From Dickeya lacustris (lineage in GTDB: Bacteria; Pseudomonadota; Gammaproteobacteria; Enterobacterales; Enterobacteriaceae): a DNA stretch of 64,000 bases. Where the stretch lies: NCBI RefSeq assembly GCF_029635795.1, contig NZ_CP114280.1:806001-870000 (forward strand), written 5' to 3'. Position numbers and translations under genes: made by a program. This document shows, one piece after another, positions 19,293 to 29,995 of the stretch; the first letter of the stretch is position 1, and each line of letters begins with the position of its first letter. The notes under the pieces were generated by a model. The model was given only the letters and a program-made list of their open reading frames with translations. It was not told the DNA's origin and did no database searches.

Positions 19293-20855
19293 TTATTTGG
19301 CTTTTTCCTCAGCCGGGAAAGGCGTTGTCAGTATTGACACAATGGTGCGAATCCCTTCCACGTAATTGCCAATGCGCATGTTTTCATCACTGCCGTAGGC
19401 GTTATTGTCTGCATTCACCAGCGAAACGACGGCAAATGCATTTTTCAATGCCGCCAGCGCACCGTTGATAGGCGGGGAAACGCCAAGCATGCGGTTTTTT
19501 TCCGGCTCGGCTTTGAGCGGCGCTTTCACGCCGTCAACCACCCACTTCGCCAGCGGCGACGCCAGTTGCGTGCGAACAGCAAACGAACTGCCGGACGATG
19601 TCATCATACTGAGTGAGATAAGCCTGGGATTGTGATTGCGCTCTTGCAACGAGGGCGAGTCTGAACGAACGATGAAAAAACCGTTGGCCGTTACATATTT
19701 TTTTATTAAATCATACAGATAATCAGGCGAGGTTTCCGGCACGGTGCGAATATTAATGCTGGCTGTCGCCGTTGACGGAATGGCATAGATAGCTTTTCGA
19801 CCGGTATCTCCCGCTCTTAGGCCAATCACGTCCAGCGAGGGGTACTGTACGGCCTCAACGGGGTTGGGGGCCATTTTCTCCAACTGCGTGACACCGTAAC
19901 GGCTTTCAATGGTGCCGGGTTTAGGTGCCTGAGACGCCAGTTGCGCTCGCTCCTCGTCAGACAACTTAACCTTATCGTAAAAACCCGGCAGCGTGACACG
20001 CCCGTTAGCGTCCTTAAGCCCTGCCAACAGTGAAGATAACTGCTGCACCGGATTGATAATTACATTACCAAACGCCCCACTGTGTGCCGCCGGTTCGGGG
20101 CCAAATACCGTCATATCCACCTGTATCGACCCACGATAGCCAAAGGTGATGACCGGTTTATTATTGGTGTTCACCGCGCCGTTAAATATCACTACGCCAT
20201 CATTTTTTAATCGTGCGGCATTTTGATTAATCACCGACGTTAAGTGGGGAGAACCGCGCTCCTCCTCGGAGTCCAGTAGCACTTTAATATTGACAGTCGT
20301 GGCGGTGTTGGCGCTTTTTAGCGCATCCACCGCCGTCAAAAACAGTTGGATAACCCCCTTGCCATCCGATGCCGAGCGGCCAAACACCCGCCATTCCGGG
20401 TCAAGGCCCGGTTGCAGCAATTTTTCATTGCCCTGCGGCATCCAGATACCGCGCGAATCTTTTATCTTCAGCGTCGGCTTCCACGGATCGCTACTCCACT
20501 CTGATGCCGCCGCTGACTGGCCGTCAAAATGCATCAAAAACAGTACCGTCGGGCGGTTAGGCTGCATCGGGCCGAGTTCGGCATACAACATCGGATGTGC
20601 GCCATTAGCCAGTTGCTGGGTGCTAAACCCGCGTTTCTGGAACGCTTTATCAAGGAAATTGAGGTTGCGCTGAATATCGGCGGCGATATCCGTATCGTTA
20701 CTGATCGCCAGCGCATCGAGGTATTCGGGGAAACTGGCCTGGGCGAATCGTTGGGCCTCGACAGGGGTCATCACCCATTGCGCCTGGGCGGAACCGGACA
20801 TAATCAGGGCACTGAGTACACCCGCTAATACACTGAGGTTGCCACGAAGCATCAT
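19293..20855 (-). CDS. exported M20-family metallopeptidase
   Basis: Zinc peptidase of the M20 (carboxypeptidase G2-like) family with a signal peptide (cleavage probably after GSAQA, near residue 25), so probably periplasmic. Metal and catalytic residues are visible in order: His and Asp in FLMHFDGQ, Asp in GRSASDGKG, the Glu pair in DSEEERGS and His in AAHSGAFGN. About 520 residues. GTG ATG ATG lies at the start; I take ATG 20855 with GAAGGA just upstream. Substrate unknown; a dipeptidase or aminoacyl hydrolase is likely. Not part of the E. coli tyrR-ycjF neighbourhood, so it is an insertion here. Confidence 0.85.
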   Translation of the reverse strand: MMLRGNLSVLAGVLSALIMSGSAQAQWVMTPVEAQRFAQASFPEYLDALAISNDTDIAADIQRNLNFLDKAFQKRGFSTQQLANGAHPMLYAELGPMQPNRPTVLFLMHFDGQSAAASEWSSDPWKPTLKIKDSRGIWMPQGNEKLLQPGLDPEWRVFGRSASDGKGVIQLFLTAVDALKSANTATTVNIKVLLDSEEERGSPHLTSVINQNAARLKNDGVVIFNGAVNTNNKPVITFGYRGSIQVDMTVFGPEPAAHSGAFGNVIINPVQQLSSLLAGLKDANGRVTLPGFYDKVKLSDEERAQLASQAPKPGTIESRYGVTQLEKMAPNPVEAVQYPSLDVIGLRAGDTGRKAIYAIPSTATASINIRTVPETSPDYLYDLIKKYVTANGFFIVRSDSPSLQERNHNPRLISLSMMTSSGSSFAVRTQLASPLAKWVVDGVKAPLKAEPEKNRMLGVSPPINGALAALKNAFAVVSLVNADNNAYGSDENMRIGNYVEGIRTIVSILTTPFPAEEKAK

Positions 20856-21127
20856 CACTATCCTTCCAGCAAGGGGGAAAAAGGATGTTCCATCACCTGA
20901 TTATCGGCAGTAGCGCATCATCTTAACGCCGTAATGCACCATCATCATCTGCCGTACTTATCCTTGATTGTAGAAAATCCAGGTAGAGATCATCATGTTT
21001 CGTGATACAGGAATGCGGGCTATATCAAAACACCGTGCGTTATTCGGCAAAAATGTGTGTGATTGAGAAAATAATGTACGCGCGTTTCCTACGCCCGCGC
21101 CTTAACACGCGGGCCGATTGACCATCG

Positions 21128-22204
21128 TCACGATTCCTGGCCGGGCGCAGACGGCCTTACGCGCACCAGGTTGAGCAACTCATGGCGGAAATCGCCCAAT
21201 CGGGGCTTATCATCAAGCCACGGCAGCGGGCGGCACAATTCCATGGCGCGAATACCCAGCCGCGCCGTCAACAAGCCCGTGCCAAGCCCCTGTGCGGCAC
21301 GGGCAGAGAGCCGTGCGGCTAAATCCTGCGACATCCAATCCATGCCGATTTCACGCACCAACTCGCTGGCCCCGGCAAACGCCACATTCAACAGCACCAG
21401 CCGAAATAGCGTCAGGCGACTAAAATAGCCGAGCTCAATGCCGTATAGCTGCGCAATCCGGTTGACCAAGCGCAAGTTGCGCCAGGCGATAAACGCCATA
21501 TCCACCAGCGCTAACGGACTGACCGCAATCATCAATGCCGCCTGCGCCGCTGACTGGCTAATCTCCTGCCTGGCGCGGGCATCCAGTACCGGTTGTACCG
21601 CTTGGGCATAGAGCATCGTCACTTCGCGGTCATTATGGGTTTCATGTAGCGCGGCCTGCCAGCGCAATAGCGCCGGATGCCCATCAGCCAGCCCCGCCTG
21701 CCGCGCCAGTTGCTCGCAAAACGCACGCGCCTCACCGTGGTGATGGCTCGCAAGCAGTTCACGCGCGCGATCGCGGGTTTGCGCACGCTGGCGTAATTGA
21801 TATAAACGTCGCCATTCAACGGCCAACGCGCCGATACCTGCACAGACCATCAGCGAGGCTGCTGCCACGGCACCCAGCGCTATCCAGTCATGTTGTTGCC
21901 AGGCGCGATACAACGTCTGAGCGCCCTGTGCCAGCACACTCAGCGCAAACAGCGCGATACCGGCAGACAACATCCGCCGCCAAAGGCTACGACGCGGGCG
22001 CAGCGCCTGCGTCACTATCCGGCTGGCTTCATCTTCCTGGTCGGCTTCACTTTGCGGCTCCGGGGCATGTTCAGTGAACTGCGTAGCCGCCTGCGCATCA
22101 AAGGTGAGTGTTGGCGTTAGGCCAGCCGCTTCGGGCCCGAGCGGTGCATCGCTAAATGTCATTCGCGGCTTCAACGGCGGGGTCGCCTGCTGTGGTTCAC
22201 TCAT
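21128..22204 (-). CDS. ycjF: YcjF, UPF0283 inner-membrane protein
   Basis: 358-residue membrane protein of the UPF0283 family, co-transcribed with ycjX in the psp region. The N-terminal 70 residues are polar and Pro-rich; two hydrophobic segments near 80-100 and 113-133 anchor it, and a conserved hydrophobic C-terminal half follows ([32 protein letters not shown]). Function is undefined; its family is linked to envelope stress. The ATG overlaps the ycjX stop by four bases (ATGA), so translation is coupled. Confidence 0.9.
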   Translation of the reverse strand: MSEPQQATPPLKPRMTFSDAPLGPEAAGLTPTLTFDAQAATQFTEHAPEPQSEADQEDEASRIVTQALRPRRSLWRRMLSAGIALFALSVLAQGAQTLYRAWQQHDWIALGAVAAASLMVCAGIGALAVEWRRLYQLRQRAQTRDRARELLASHHHGEARAFCEQLARQAGLADGHPALLRWQAALHETHNDREVTMLYAQAVQPVLDARARQEISQSAAQAALMIAVSPLALVDMAFIAWRNLRLVNRIAQLYGIELGYFSRLTLFRLVLLNVAFAGASELVREIGMDWMSQDLAARLSARAAQGLGTGLLTARLGIRAMELCRPLPWLDDKPRLGDFRHELLNLVRVRPSAPGQES

Positions 22205-23616
22205 CGCAATTTATCTCCCAATAAAAACTCCATCACCGCGTCCAGACGAATGTGCGGTAAAGGGGTATCCACCGGCATAACCGGCGGGCGGAATGGTTCA
22301 AAATGAAACCCTTGCTGATGCCAAAACGTCGCCTGCGGCAGACGGGTGGGCACATCTCCCGGGTAGAGGGTAATAGACTCGCCATCCGACAAGCGCTGGC
22401 CTCGCAGTGCTGCCTGCTGTTGCCCCTGATGTGACACCACGCCGTTTTGCGTGGCCTGTATCGCTGCAATGCCAGCACAATTGATGTCGATGCCGTCAAA
22501 TGCCACGTTGCGCCATGCCTCTTGCACCAGTTGCTGCAACAGCGCCACCAGATTGCCATGTTGATCGGCCGTAACGTGGTCTGATTGCGTGGCGGCAAAC
22601 ATCAAACGATCGATACAGGGGGAGAATAGCCGCCGTAACAAGGTACGTTTGCCATAGTGGAAACTTTGCATTAATTGCGTCAGCGCCTGGCGCATATCAT
22701 TAAACGCATCGGGGCCGCGATTAAGCGGTTGCAGGCAATCGACCAGCACTATCTGGCGATCAAAGCGCACAAAATACTGGTGGTAGAACTCGCGCACAAC
22801 GTGCTGACCGTAATACTCAAAACGCCGACGCAGCATGCCAAACAGCGTGTTATCTGCCGCTTGTGCCACCAGTGTGTCAAGCCGGTCATCCGGCCAGGGC
22901 CAGGGAAAAAACTGCAAGACCGGCGCCCCCGCCAGCTCGCCGGGTAGCACGAAGCGCCCCGGCTGAATGAAATGCAGCCCCGCCTGTTTACAGCGCAGCA
23001 GGTACTCCGTGTAGGCTTGCGATATCGCAGCCAACTGGTTTTCGTCCACTGCCGCCAGCGGATCAAGCCCCTCACACAAAGTGAGCCAAGGCTGGGCCAG
23101 CGCTAAACGCTCACCGTGCAATAAACCTGACATTTGCCGCGACCAATCCGCATAATTTTGCTCTAGCAGCGGTAAATCCAGTAACCACTCACCGGGATAA
23201 TCGACGATGTCGAGATATAGGGTCGTCGTGTCGCGAAAATGGCGCAACAGGCTGTCATGTGAACGATAGCGTAACGCCAGACGAATCTCACTGACGCCAC
23301 GGGTCGGCGTCGGCCAGGCTGGTGGGTCGCCGTATAGCGCGGCAATCCCTTCATCATAGGCAAAGCGAGGAACGCCTAAATCTTGCTGAGGCACCCGACG
23401 CACACCCAACAGGCGGTTTTCACGCGCGGCCGAAAAGAGCGGTAAGCGAGCGCCGTGATTCACGTTCAATAACTGGTTCACCAACGAGGTAATGAACGCC
23501 GTTTTTCCGCTACGGCTCAGGCCGGTGACGGCCAGCCGCAAATGGCTATCAGTGCTACGGTTAACCAGCTCGTTAAATTCATGCTGTAAGCGATGAAAAG
23601 GCAGGGAATAGGCCAT
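22201..23616 (-). CDS. ycjX: YcjX, DUF463 P-loop NTPase-like protein
   Basis: GTPase-like protein of the DUF463 family. Walker [11 protein letters not shown] lies near residue 35-44, and [15 protein letters not shown] near 150 resembles a G3-type motif. 471 residues; the C-terminus ([17 protein letters not shown]) is almost the same as in E. coli YcjX. ATG 23616 is preceded by AGGAG; the frame opens 13 codons earlier. It belongs to the psp regulon in related bacteria and follows pspC here, so the unit is probably pspA-pspB-pspC-ycjX-ycjF. Confidence 0.92.
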   Translation of the reverse strand: MAYSLPFHRLQHEFNELVNRSTDSHLRLAVTGLSRSGKTAFITSLVNQLLNVNHGARLPLFSAARENRLLGVRRVPQQDLGVPRFAYDEGIAALYGDPPAWPTPTRGVSEIRLALRYRSHDSLLRHFRDTTTLYLDIVDYPGEWLLDLPLLEQNYADWSRQMSGLLHGERLALAQPWLTLCEGLDPLAAVDENQLAAISQAYTEYLLRCKQAGLHFIQPGRFVLPGELAGAPVLQFFPWPWPDDRLDTLVAQAADNTLFGMLRRRFEYYGQHVVREFYHQYFVRFDRQIVLVDCLQPLNRGPDAFNDMRQALTQLMQSFHYGKRTLLRRLFSPCIDRLMFAATQSDHVTADQHGNLVALLQQLVQEAWRNVAFDGIDINCAGIAAIQATQNGVVSHQGQQQAALRGQRLSDGESITLYPGDVPTRLPQATFWHQQGFHFEPFRPPVMPVDTPLPHIRLDAVMEFLLGDKLR

Positions 23617-23795
23617 GACACTCCTGTTTTCACCGTGATCGCAGGGCAACCGCACTGTTCAACACGGCCATATATCTGTGTAGCGTGACGAGAAAACACC
23701 ACGTGATGGTCAAACCGCCCGGCAACGGGCCTCGCCCTAAAGCAAGCGGGATTTGCCACACACGCAAACCCCGTTCACTCGCCGATGGCCCGGCA

Positions 23796-24158
23796 TTACA
23801 GCTGACGAAACTTGCTACGAATGCCAAAGGTATCCGAGGTGATGTAACGCTCAATGTCGCGCAGGCGCTGCTCGCTGTTGCGAAGTATCGCATCCGCATT
23901 ATCTAACAACGCGTTCGGCGAGACGTCAGGCGGTGTCAGCCCATCGTCAGGTTGCGGCGGCGCCGGTTCCAGCACAAAACTCAGCACAATGTAGGCAATG
24001 GCGGTAATTAAAAATAATCCTAAGAAAACCGATAACACGGCGATCAGACGAACCAGCTTGACCGGGACGTCAAAATAACGCGCCAGACCGGCACACACCC
24101 CTTTAATCATGCCCTCTTCCGGCAGCAGATAGAGTGTTTTGTCATTACGCACGCTCAT
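23796..24158 (-). CDS. pspC: phage shock protein C
   Basis: Inner-membrane protein that with PspB senses envelope stress and releases PspF from PspA. 120 residues. The PspC domain begins LYLLPEEGMIKGVCAGLARYFDVPVKLVRL and is followed by a hydrophobic segment near 40-62. The C-terminal cytoplasmic tail ends in a helix rich in charges. Start ATG 24158 overlaps the pspB stop by one base (TGATG). No pspD gene is found between here and ycjX. Confidence 0.95.
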   Translation of the reverse strand: MSVRNDKTLYLLPEEGMIKGVCAGLARYFDVPVKLVRLIAVLSVFLGLFLITAIAYIVLSFVLEPAPPQPDDGLTPPDVSPNALLDNADAILRNSEQRLRDIERYITSDTFGIRSKFRQL

Positions 24159-24388
24159 CAGGATTGCCTCCAGTTAGGGTGTTCCGCATCAAGAATCTGT
24201 TCCAGTGTGTCAATACGCGCACGCATACGCTGCGCCTCTTCCGTTAACGCCACCAGCCGCTGCCGCTCCGCCTGATCCCACTGTGATGAACGGTTACGGC
24301 GCTGGCTGTAGTGCAGCCATAACCATAACGGCGCCACGAATAGCAGAAAAATCGTCAGCGGAATCATTGTTATTACCAGAGCACCCAT
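24158..24388 (-). CDS. pspB: phage shock protein B
   Basis: 76-residue inner-membrane protein with one N-terminal transmembrane helix (residues 3-25) and a cytoplasmic coiled coil ending EQILDAEHPNWR, a conserved PspB motif. It partners PspC to relay stress to PspA. GGAG lies five bases upstream of ATG 24388. Overlaps pspC by one base. Confidence 0.95.
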   Translation of the reverse strand: MGALVITMIPLTIFLLFVAPLWLWLHYSQRRNRSSQWDQAERQRLVALTEEAQRMRARIDTLEQILDAEHPNWRQS

Positions 24389-24449
24389 TTTTTCTCCTTC
24401 ATTATTATGGTGATGCAGCAGGGGCCGTCATCACGACAGCCCGTGGCGA

Positions 24450-25115
24450 TTACTGAACCGGTTTCACTTTTGCCTTTAATGCCGCCAGCTGTGCGTCAAT
24501 TTCATCGCTGGCTTTCAGGTCGGCAAACTCTTGCTCAAGCGATTTCTGCTTGCCGAGCCCAACGCTTTCCGCTTCAGCTTCCAGCGTATCAATGCGGCGC
24601 TCAAACTGCTCAAAGCGCGCCATGGCTTCATCGAGTTTACCGCTATCCAACTGACGACGGATATCGCGCGATGAACTGGCCGCCTGGTGGCGCAGCGTCA
24701 AGGCCTGTTGACGGGCTCGCGTTTCCGTAAGCTTATTTTCCAGCTCGCCAATTTCTCGCTTCATTCGATCAAGCGTTTCATCAACGGCGGCGGCCTCTTG
24801 CTCTAATACGGTAATCAGCTCGGTCAGTTTCTGTTTTTCCACCAGTGCGGCGCGCGCCAGATCTTCTCGCTCACGACGCAGCGCCAATTCCGCTTTCTCC
24901 TGCCACTCCTCCTGCTGGGCATGCGCCTGATCAATACGGCGAGCCAGTTGTTTCTTCTCAGCCAGCGCCCGTGCAGATGTCGAGCGCACATCAACCAATG
25001 TGTCTTCCATTTCCTGAATCATCAGCCGTACCAATTTTTGCGGATCTTCGGCTTTATCCAGCAAAGCGGTAATATTGGCATTCACGATATCGGCAAAACG
25101 GGAAAAAATACCCAT
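24450..25115 (-). CDS. pspA: phage shock protein A
   Basis: ESCRT-III-like peripheral membrane protein that binds and represses PspF when unstressed and oligomerises on damaged membranes. 221 residues (222 in E. coli), begins [25 protein letters not shown], which holds the amphipathic helix, and continues as a long coiled coil. First gene of the psp operon, 82 bases downstream of the sigma-54 promoter. AGGAGT precedes ATG 25115. Confidence 0.97.
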   Translation of the reverse strand: MGIFSRFADIVNANITALLDKAEDPQKLVRLMIQEMEDTLVDVRSTSARALAEKKQLARRIDQAHAQQEEWQEKAELALRREREDLARAALVEKQKLTELITVLEQEAAAVDETLDRMKREIGELENKLTETRARQQALTLRHQAASSSRDIRRQLDSGKLDEAMARFEQFERRIDTLEAEAESVGLGKQKSLEQEFADLKASDEIDAQLAALKAKVKPVQ

Positions 25116-25196
25116 ACTCTACTCCTCAGTCATTTCCGGCGGTTGTCACGCCCGATGCGTTCTCCATCAGCGGTAGTCTGATGACGCAAAGAGATA

Positions 25197-25212
25197 ATCA
25201 ATTTCCGTGCCA
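25197..25212 (-). promoter_or_regulatory. sigma-54 promoter of pspA
   Basis: The reverse strand reads TGGCACGGAAATTGAT, which matches the sigma-54 consensus TGGCACG-N4-TTGC except for the last base. It lies about 80 bases before pspA, and PspF, the dedicated enhancer-binding protein, is encoded divergently. Transcription should start about 12 bases further on. Confidence 0.9.
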
Positions 25213-25299
25213 GATTTTCCAATCACATTAAATTTATGATAAATAAAGAAATTAATCCATCGATGTACAAACGGCGCTCGCTTTGATATGGTCAAATTT

Positions 25300-25312
25300 A
25301 CCAATAGTTGGT
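25300..25312. promoter_or_regulatory. candidate PspF upstream activating site
   Basis: ACCAA-TAG-TTGGT, a perfect short inverted repeat flanked by TTT and GAA, lies 20 bases before the pspF start and about 120 bases upstream of the expected pspA start. E. coli has PspF enhancer sites at that distance, which also overlap the pspF promoter and give autorepression. The match is positional; the consensus was not checked. Confidence 0.5.
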
Positions 25313-25332
25313 GAAAAAAACAGGCTGCTATT

Positions 25333-26364
25333 ATGGCTCATGAACAAGAATCGCTCCTTGGGGAAGCAAACCGTTTTCTGGAAGTGCTTGAGCAGGTATC
25401 ACAGTTGGCGCATCTCAATAAACCGGTGTTGGTGATTGGCGAGCGCGGCACCGGTAAAGAGTTGATAGCCAGCCGGTTACACTATTTATCCCCACGCTGG
25501 CAGGGGCCGTTTATTTCACTGAACTGCGCGGCACTCAATGAAAACCTGCTTGATTCCGAATTGTTTGGCCATGAGGCAGGCGCGTTTACCGGCGCACAGA
25601 AACGTCATCTGGGGCGTTTTGAGCGCGCGGACGGCGGCACGCTGTTTTTAGATGAACTGGCAACCGCGCCAATGCTGGTGCAGGAAAAATTATTGCGTGT
25701 GATTGAATATGGCGTGCTGGAGCGAGTTGGCGGCGGGCAGTCGCTGCAAGTGGATGTGCGGCTGGTGTGTGCAACCAATGAAGACTTACCGGCGCTGGCG
25801 GCACAAGGGCGCTTTCGCGCCGATCTGTTAGACCGTCTGGCGTTTGATGTGGTGAATTTACCGCCGCTCCGCGCGCGCCAGCAAGATATCATGTTGCTGG
25901 CGCACCACTTTGCCGTACAAATGTGCCGGGAACTGGGTCTGGCGCTGTTTCCCGGTTTTAGCCCGCACGCAGAGCAGGTACTACGCGATTACGCCTGGCC
26001 GGGAAATATTCGTGAATTGAAAAATGTGGTGGAACGATCCGTCTACCGCCATGGTGATAACCCACAACCGGTCGAGCGCATCATTATTAACCCTTTTCAG
26101 CCGTTGGCCGAGTTCTCGCCTGCGCCGACGACGCCAGAGCCCGGCGATAACGCGCCAGACCTGCCATTCAGCCTGCGCGACTGGCAACACCAGCAAGAGC
26201 GCGCGTGGGTGCAGCGCGCGCTGACGCAGGCGCGATTTAATCAGCGCAAGGCGGCTGAATTATTGAGCGTCACCTACCACCAGTTTCGCGGCCTGCTCAA
26301 AAAGCATAGTCTGGAGAAGTACGGTCTGGAAAAATACGGTCCGGCACGCGATGAGCCGCGCTAA
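25333..26364 (+). CDS. pspF: phage shock transcriptional activator PspF
   Basis: Sigma-54 enhancer-binding protein with no receiver domain; it is kept inactive by PspA. 343 residues. Walker A GERGTGKE at 36-43, the sigma-54 contact loop GAFTGA at 83-88, Walker B GGTLFLDE near 97-104 and a C-terminal Fis-type HTH (NQRKAAELLSVTYHQFRGLLKKH). The C-terminus has an extra tail with a short duplication, SLEKYGLEKYG, after the point where E. coli PspF ends. Divergent from pspABC. Confidence 0.96.
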   Translation: MAHEQESLLGEANRFLEVLEQVSQLAHLNKPVLVIGERGTGKELIASRLHYLSPRWQGPFISLNCAALNENLLDSELFGHEAGAFTGAQKRHLGRFERADGGTLFLDELATAPMLVQEKLLRVIEYGVLERVGGGQSLQVDVRLVCATNEDLPALAAQGRFRADLLDRLAFDVVNLPPLRARQQDIMLLAHHFAVQMCRELGLALFPGFSPHAEQVLRDYAWPGNIRELKNVVERSVYRHGDNPQPVERIIINPFQPLAEFSPAPTTPEPGDNAPDLPFSLRDWQHQQERAWVQRALTQARFNQRKAAELLSVTYHQFRGLLKKHSLEKYGLEKYGPARDEPR

Positions 26365-26373
26365 CGGCTCATC
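26350..26373. terminator. stem-loop between convergent pspF and the chemoreceptor gene
   Basis: GATGAGCC / GGCTCATC with an eight-base loop overlaps the pspF stop codon. No T-run; possible shared transcript end. Confidence 0.45.
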
Positions 26374-26382
26374 GCGGCCCGT

Positions 26383-27942
26383 TTAACTCGCCGCCACCGG
26401 CAGGTACGCGGCCTGTGCGTCGTCAATCTGAAAGCGGTTGACCGTTTGCGACAGTTCACCGGATTGCTGATTGAGTGAACGTGCGGCGGCCAACGCCTGC
26501 ATCACCAGCGCGGCATTTTGCTCCGTACTTTGCTCCATTTGTGACACAGCCTGATTGACTTGTGCAATGCCGCTGCCCTGCTCGCTGCTGGCGGTACTGA
26601 TTTCCACCATCATACTGGTGACACGCTGCACGCTGCTGACGATCTCTTCCATCGTTTCGCCCGCGCGCTTCACCAGATCCGTGCCTTCATCTACGCGAGA
26701 TACCGAGTCATCAATCAGGTTTTTAATCTCCCGCGCGGCGGATGCCGAGCGCTGCGCCAATGTACGCACTTCTCCTGCCACCACCGCAAAACCGCGCCCC
26801 TGTTCACCGGCACGCGCCGCTTCAACGGCGGCATTAAGCGCCAGAATGTTCGTTTGAAAGGCAATGCCATCAATCACACTGATGATATCGACAATCTTGC
26901 GTGAGGAGGCATCGATAGACGCCATCGTCTCCACCACCTGGCGCACCACCTCGCCGCCACGCACGGCAACATCCGACGCCGTTCGCGCCATGTGATTTGC
27001 CTGATGAGCGTTATCAGCGTTTTGTTGCACGGTGGCCGTTAACTGCTCCATCGCCGCCGCCGTTTGCGCCAGCGCGCTGGCCTGTGAATCGGTGCGGGCG
27101 GAAAGATCTTCATTGCCTGAAGCGATTTGTGCTGACGCGCTGGTAATCGCATGGGTGCTGCCTCGCACCTGGCCGACCAGATCGGAGAGATTATCGCGCA
27201 TTTGGCGAATCGCATGCAGGATGCTGCCTTGATCGCCCGCACGCAGCGCAACCTCAACCGTTAAATTGCCATCGGCTATCTGTTGCACCACATCCACCGC
27301 ATATTGCGGCTCGCCCCCCAACTGACGCAGCAACGTGCGCATCATCTGCCAGGCCAGCAGCGAAATCACCAATAGCAACACCGCCCCTATCGACAACAGC
27401 AACACGGCGCTACGCCAGAATGCGCTCTGAATATCGTCAATGTAATCGCCATAACCGATAATCCAGTTCCAGGGCTCGAATTTCACGACCGCATAGAGCT
27501 TTTCCACCTCTTGCGTCGCGCCGGGGCGGGTGCCTTTGGCCGTCACCATACCAATGCGCACATCCTGTAGCGCGGCGCGGTAACGCATACCCGCCTCTCG
27601 CCCACCATTCGCATCAACAATGCCAACACGCTTAGGGTTAGGATGGACATAGTTCACATCGTTGTCATACCCACGCACGAAAAAATAGCGATCATTTTGA
27701 TGAAAACTGCTGATGGCTCGCTTGGCTTCAGCCTGCGCCTGCTCTGCTGACATCTGCCCGGCTTTTTCCAGATCGTAAAATTGCTGCGCCGCCGCCTGCG
27801 CCAGCTCGACCAGCGTTGATAATTGCTGGGTGCGCTCTTTGGTCATCGACTGGTACAGCGTATTGAGCGCCACCGCTGATAACACAATTAACCCCAGAAG
27901 CGTCGTACCGCATAATAGTGCAATGCGTGTTTTTAATGACAT
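26383..27942 (-). CDS. methyl-accepting chemotaxis protein with single cache domain
   Basis: Inner-membrane chemoreceptor of 519 residues. An N-terminal transmembrane helix (8-28) is followed by a periplasmic sCache-type domain of about 150 residues ([24 protein letters not shown] ... [12 protein letters not shown]). A second helix lies near 188-210. A HAMP linker and the signalling domain follow, with the invariant hairpin tip [30 protein letters not shown]. No C-terminal NWETF pentapeptide. Cache domains usually bind carboxylates or amino acids; the ligand is unknown. E. coli has no such gene between pspF and sapA. Confidence 0.93.
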   Translation of the reverse strand: MSLKTRIALLCGTTLLGLIVLSAVALNTLYQSMTKERTQQLSTLVELAQAAAQQFYDLEKAGQMSAEQAQAEAKRAISSFHQNDRYFFVRGYDNDVNYVHPNPKRVGIVDANGGREAGMRYRAALQDVRIGMVTAKGTRPGATQEVEKLYAVVKFEPWNWIIGYGDYIDDIQSAFWRSAVLLLSIGAVLLLVISLLAWQMMRTLLRQLGGEPQYAVDVVQQIADGNLTVEVALRAGDQGSILHAIRQMRDNLSDLVGQVRGSTHAITSASAQIASGNEDLSARTDSQASALAQTAAAMEQLTATVQQNADNAHQANHMARTASDVAVRGGEVVRQVVETMASIDASSRKIVDIISVIDGIAFQTNILALNAAVEAARAGEQGRGFAVVAGEVRTLAQRSASAAREIKNLIDDSVSRVDEGTDLVKRAGETMEEIVSSVQRVTSMMVEISTASSEQGSGIAQVNQAVSQMEQSTEQNAALVMQALAAARSLNQQSGELSQTVNRFQIDDAQAAYLPVAAS

Positions 27943-28302
27943 GCCATCACTCCATGAAAAAACCTAAGAAAAATCTTACCCGGTAGCCAAAACTTACATT
28001 CAATAACATAAAAACGATCATTATCGAAAATAAAAGAACTTAAAAATCACTATTTTTTTTCAAAATCGTTATCAATGATTGTCATTTTCGCGCCAAAAAA
28101 GACATTCTGCGTTACCAAATGTAAACACTTCAGCGGGTTAAGCGAGCGTTATCAACACGTAAAGAGCGGGCCTGAAACAAACAACATTTACCGAGAATAG
28201 CCGCCGCGCTGCGCAAAAAAACCGCAGACACGCGTAAGCAATTGGGTGGAATGGCAGAGTGCGGTACACTCTGTGTATCGCAGATTGGCTGAAAAAAACC
28301 GT
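27943..28302. other. intergenic region, divergent chemoreceptor/sapA
   Basis: About 360 bases, AT-rich from 27980 to 28100, with both promoters presumably here. A partial dyad near 28065-28090 looks vaguely Fur-like but matches the consensus poorly. Nothing else is supportable. Confidence 0.4.
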
Positions 28303-29995
28303 ATGTTCGGAAAATATACACTCGCACTGGCGCTGGCCGGGCTGGCATTACCGGCGCTGGCGCTCACATCGCCCGAGACGCTCACACCGGAGCAAAGCAT
28401 CCGCCACAGCGGTTTTGTTTATTGTGTTAATGACGTCTTTAGCACGTTCAACCCCCAGATGGCACGCAGCGGGCTGATGGTAGACACCCTGGCCGCCCAG
28501 CTTTATGACCGTCTGCTGGGCGTTGACCCTTATACCTACCGGCTGATGCCCGAACTGGCGCAGCACTGGGAAGTGGCGGATAACGGTGCGACTTACCGCT
28601 TTACCTTGCGCCGCGATGTGCCGTTTCAACAAACCGCCTGGTTTACCCCCAGCCGCATGATGAATGCCGATGATGTGCTCTTCAGTTTCCAACGGATGCT
28701 GGATAAGGAGCACCCGTTTCATGATATCAACGGCGGCGAGTATCCCTACTTTGACAGCCTGCAGTTGGCTGATAACGTGCAAAGCCTGCGTAAGCTTGGC
28801 GATTACAGTATTGAAATCCGGCTTAACAGCCCGGATGCGTCCTTTTTGTGGCATCTGGCAACCCACTATGCGCCGGTGCTTTCCGCAGAATATGCCCAGC
28901 AATTAACCCGCCAGGACCGGCGAGAGCTGCTTGACCGCCAGCCCGTGGGAACCGGCCCCTATCGGCTTGATGAATACCGCTATGGTCAGTATGTGCGGCT
29001 TAAACGCCACGATGCGTATTGGCGCGGTCAGCCGCGTATGGAGCGGGTGGTGGTGGATCTCGGTTCTGGCGGAACCGGGCGGTTGTCAAAATTATTGTAC
29101 CGGCGAATGCGATGTGCTGGCTTATCCGGCCGCCAGCCAGTTGACGATTTTACGTAACGACCCGCGCCTGCGCCTCTCGCTTCGCCCGGGTATGAACGTC
29201 GCTTATCTGGCGTTTAACGTGCGTAAGCCGCCGCTCAATGATTCGCGTCTGCGTCATGCCATCGCGCTGTCGATTAACAATGACAGGCTGATGCAATCCA
29301 TTTACTACGGCACCGCAGAAACCGCCGCGTCGATATTACCGCGCGCGTCCTGGGCCTACGATAACGAAGCGCAAGTCACGGAATATAATCCCGAGAAGGC
29401 GCGCCGGTTGCTCAAAGAGATGGGCATCACCCATTTGAGCCTGCAACTGTGGGTGCCCGCTGCGTCGCAATCCTACAACCCAAGCCCGGTGAAAACCGCC
29501 GAATTAATCCAGGCAGACCTGGCACAGGTTGGCATTAAGGTGACAATTGTGCCGGTTGAAGGGCGTTTTCAGGAAGCGCGGCTGATGGAAATGAATCATG
29601 ACCTGACGCTTGCAGGCTGGGCGACCGACAGCAATGACCCGGACAGCGTCTTCCGGCCACTGTTGAGTTGCGCCGCTATTCGTTCACAGACCAACTACGC
29701 TCACTGGTGTGACCCAACGTTCGATCAGGTACTGCAAGATGCGCTCTCTTCTCAGCAGCTTTCACGTCGAATGGAGTATTACCGGGTCGCTCACCGTATT
29801 TTGACCGAGCAGTTGCCGGTGCTGCCGCTGGCCTCGTCACTGCGTATGCAAGCCTACCGTTACGACATGAAAGGGCTGGTGTTAAGCCCGTTTGGCAATG
29901 CCTCGTTTGCCGGTGTGTATCGCGATGACGGGAGCAAGGAGCCGCCGAAAACAGCAGAGCCGACGACCTCGTCAACCCAGGGAGAGCAGCCGTGA
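28303..29995 (+). pseudogene. sapA: SapA peptide-binding protein, frameshifted by one base
   Basis: Periplasmic binding protein of the SapABCDF transporter, linked to resistance to antimicrobial peptides and, with SapD, to potassium uptake. The signal peptide MFGKYTLALALAGLALPALA starts at ATG 28303. The SBP_bac_5 sequence follows E. coli SapA closely up to GGTGRLSKLL (residue 265). There a single extra T at 29098 (TTGTACCGG where TTGACCGG is expected) shifts the frame to a stop at 29155. The rest, TGECDVLAYPAASQL through FGNASFAGVY, continues in the next frame to 29995. Either a real loss of SapA or a sequence error; the downstream genes are intact. Confidence 0.9.

Noticed and set aside
23617..23795. 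Search for pspD between pspC and ycjX
   Set aside because: No frame gives the PspD pattern of a basic amphipathic helix plus hydrophobic segment.
28065..28090. Fur-box-like dyad before sapA
   Set aside because: Too few matches to GATAATGATAATCATTATC and no known Fur control of sap genes.
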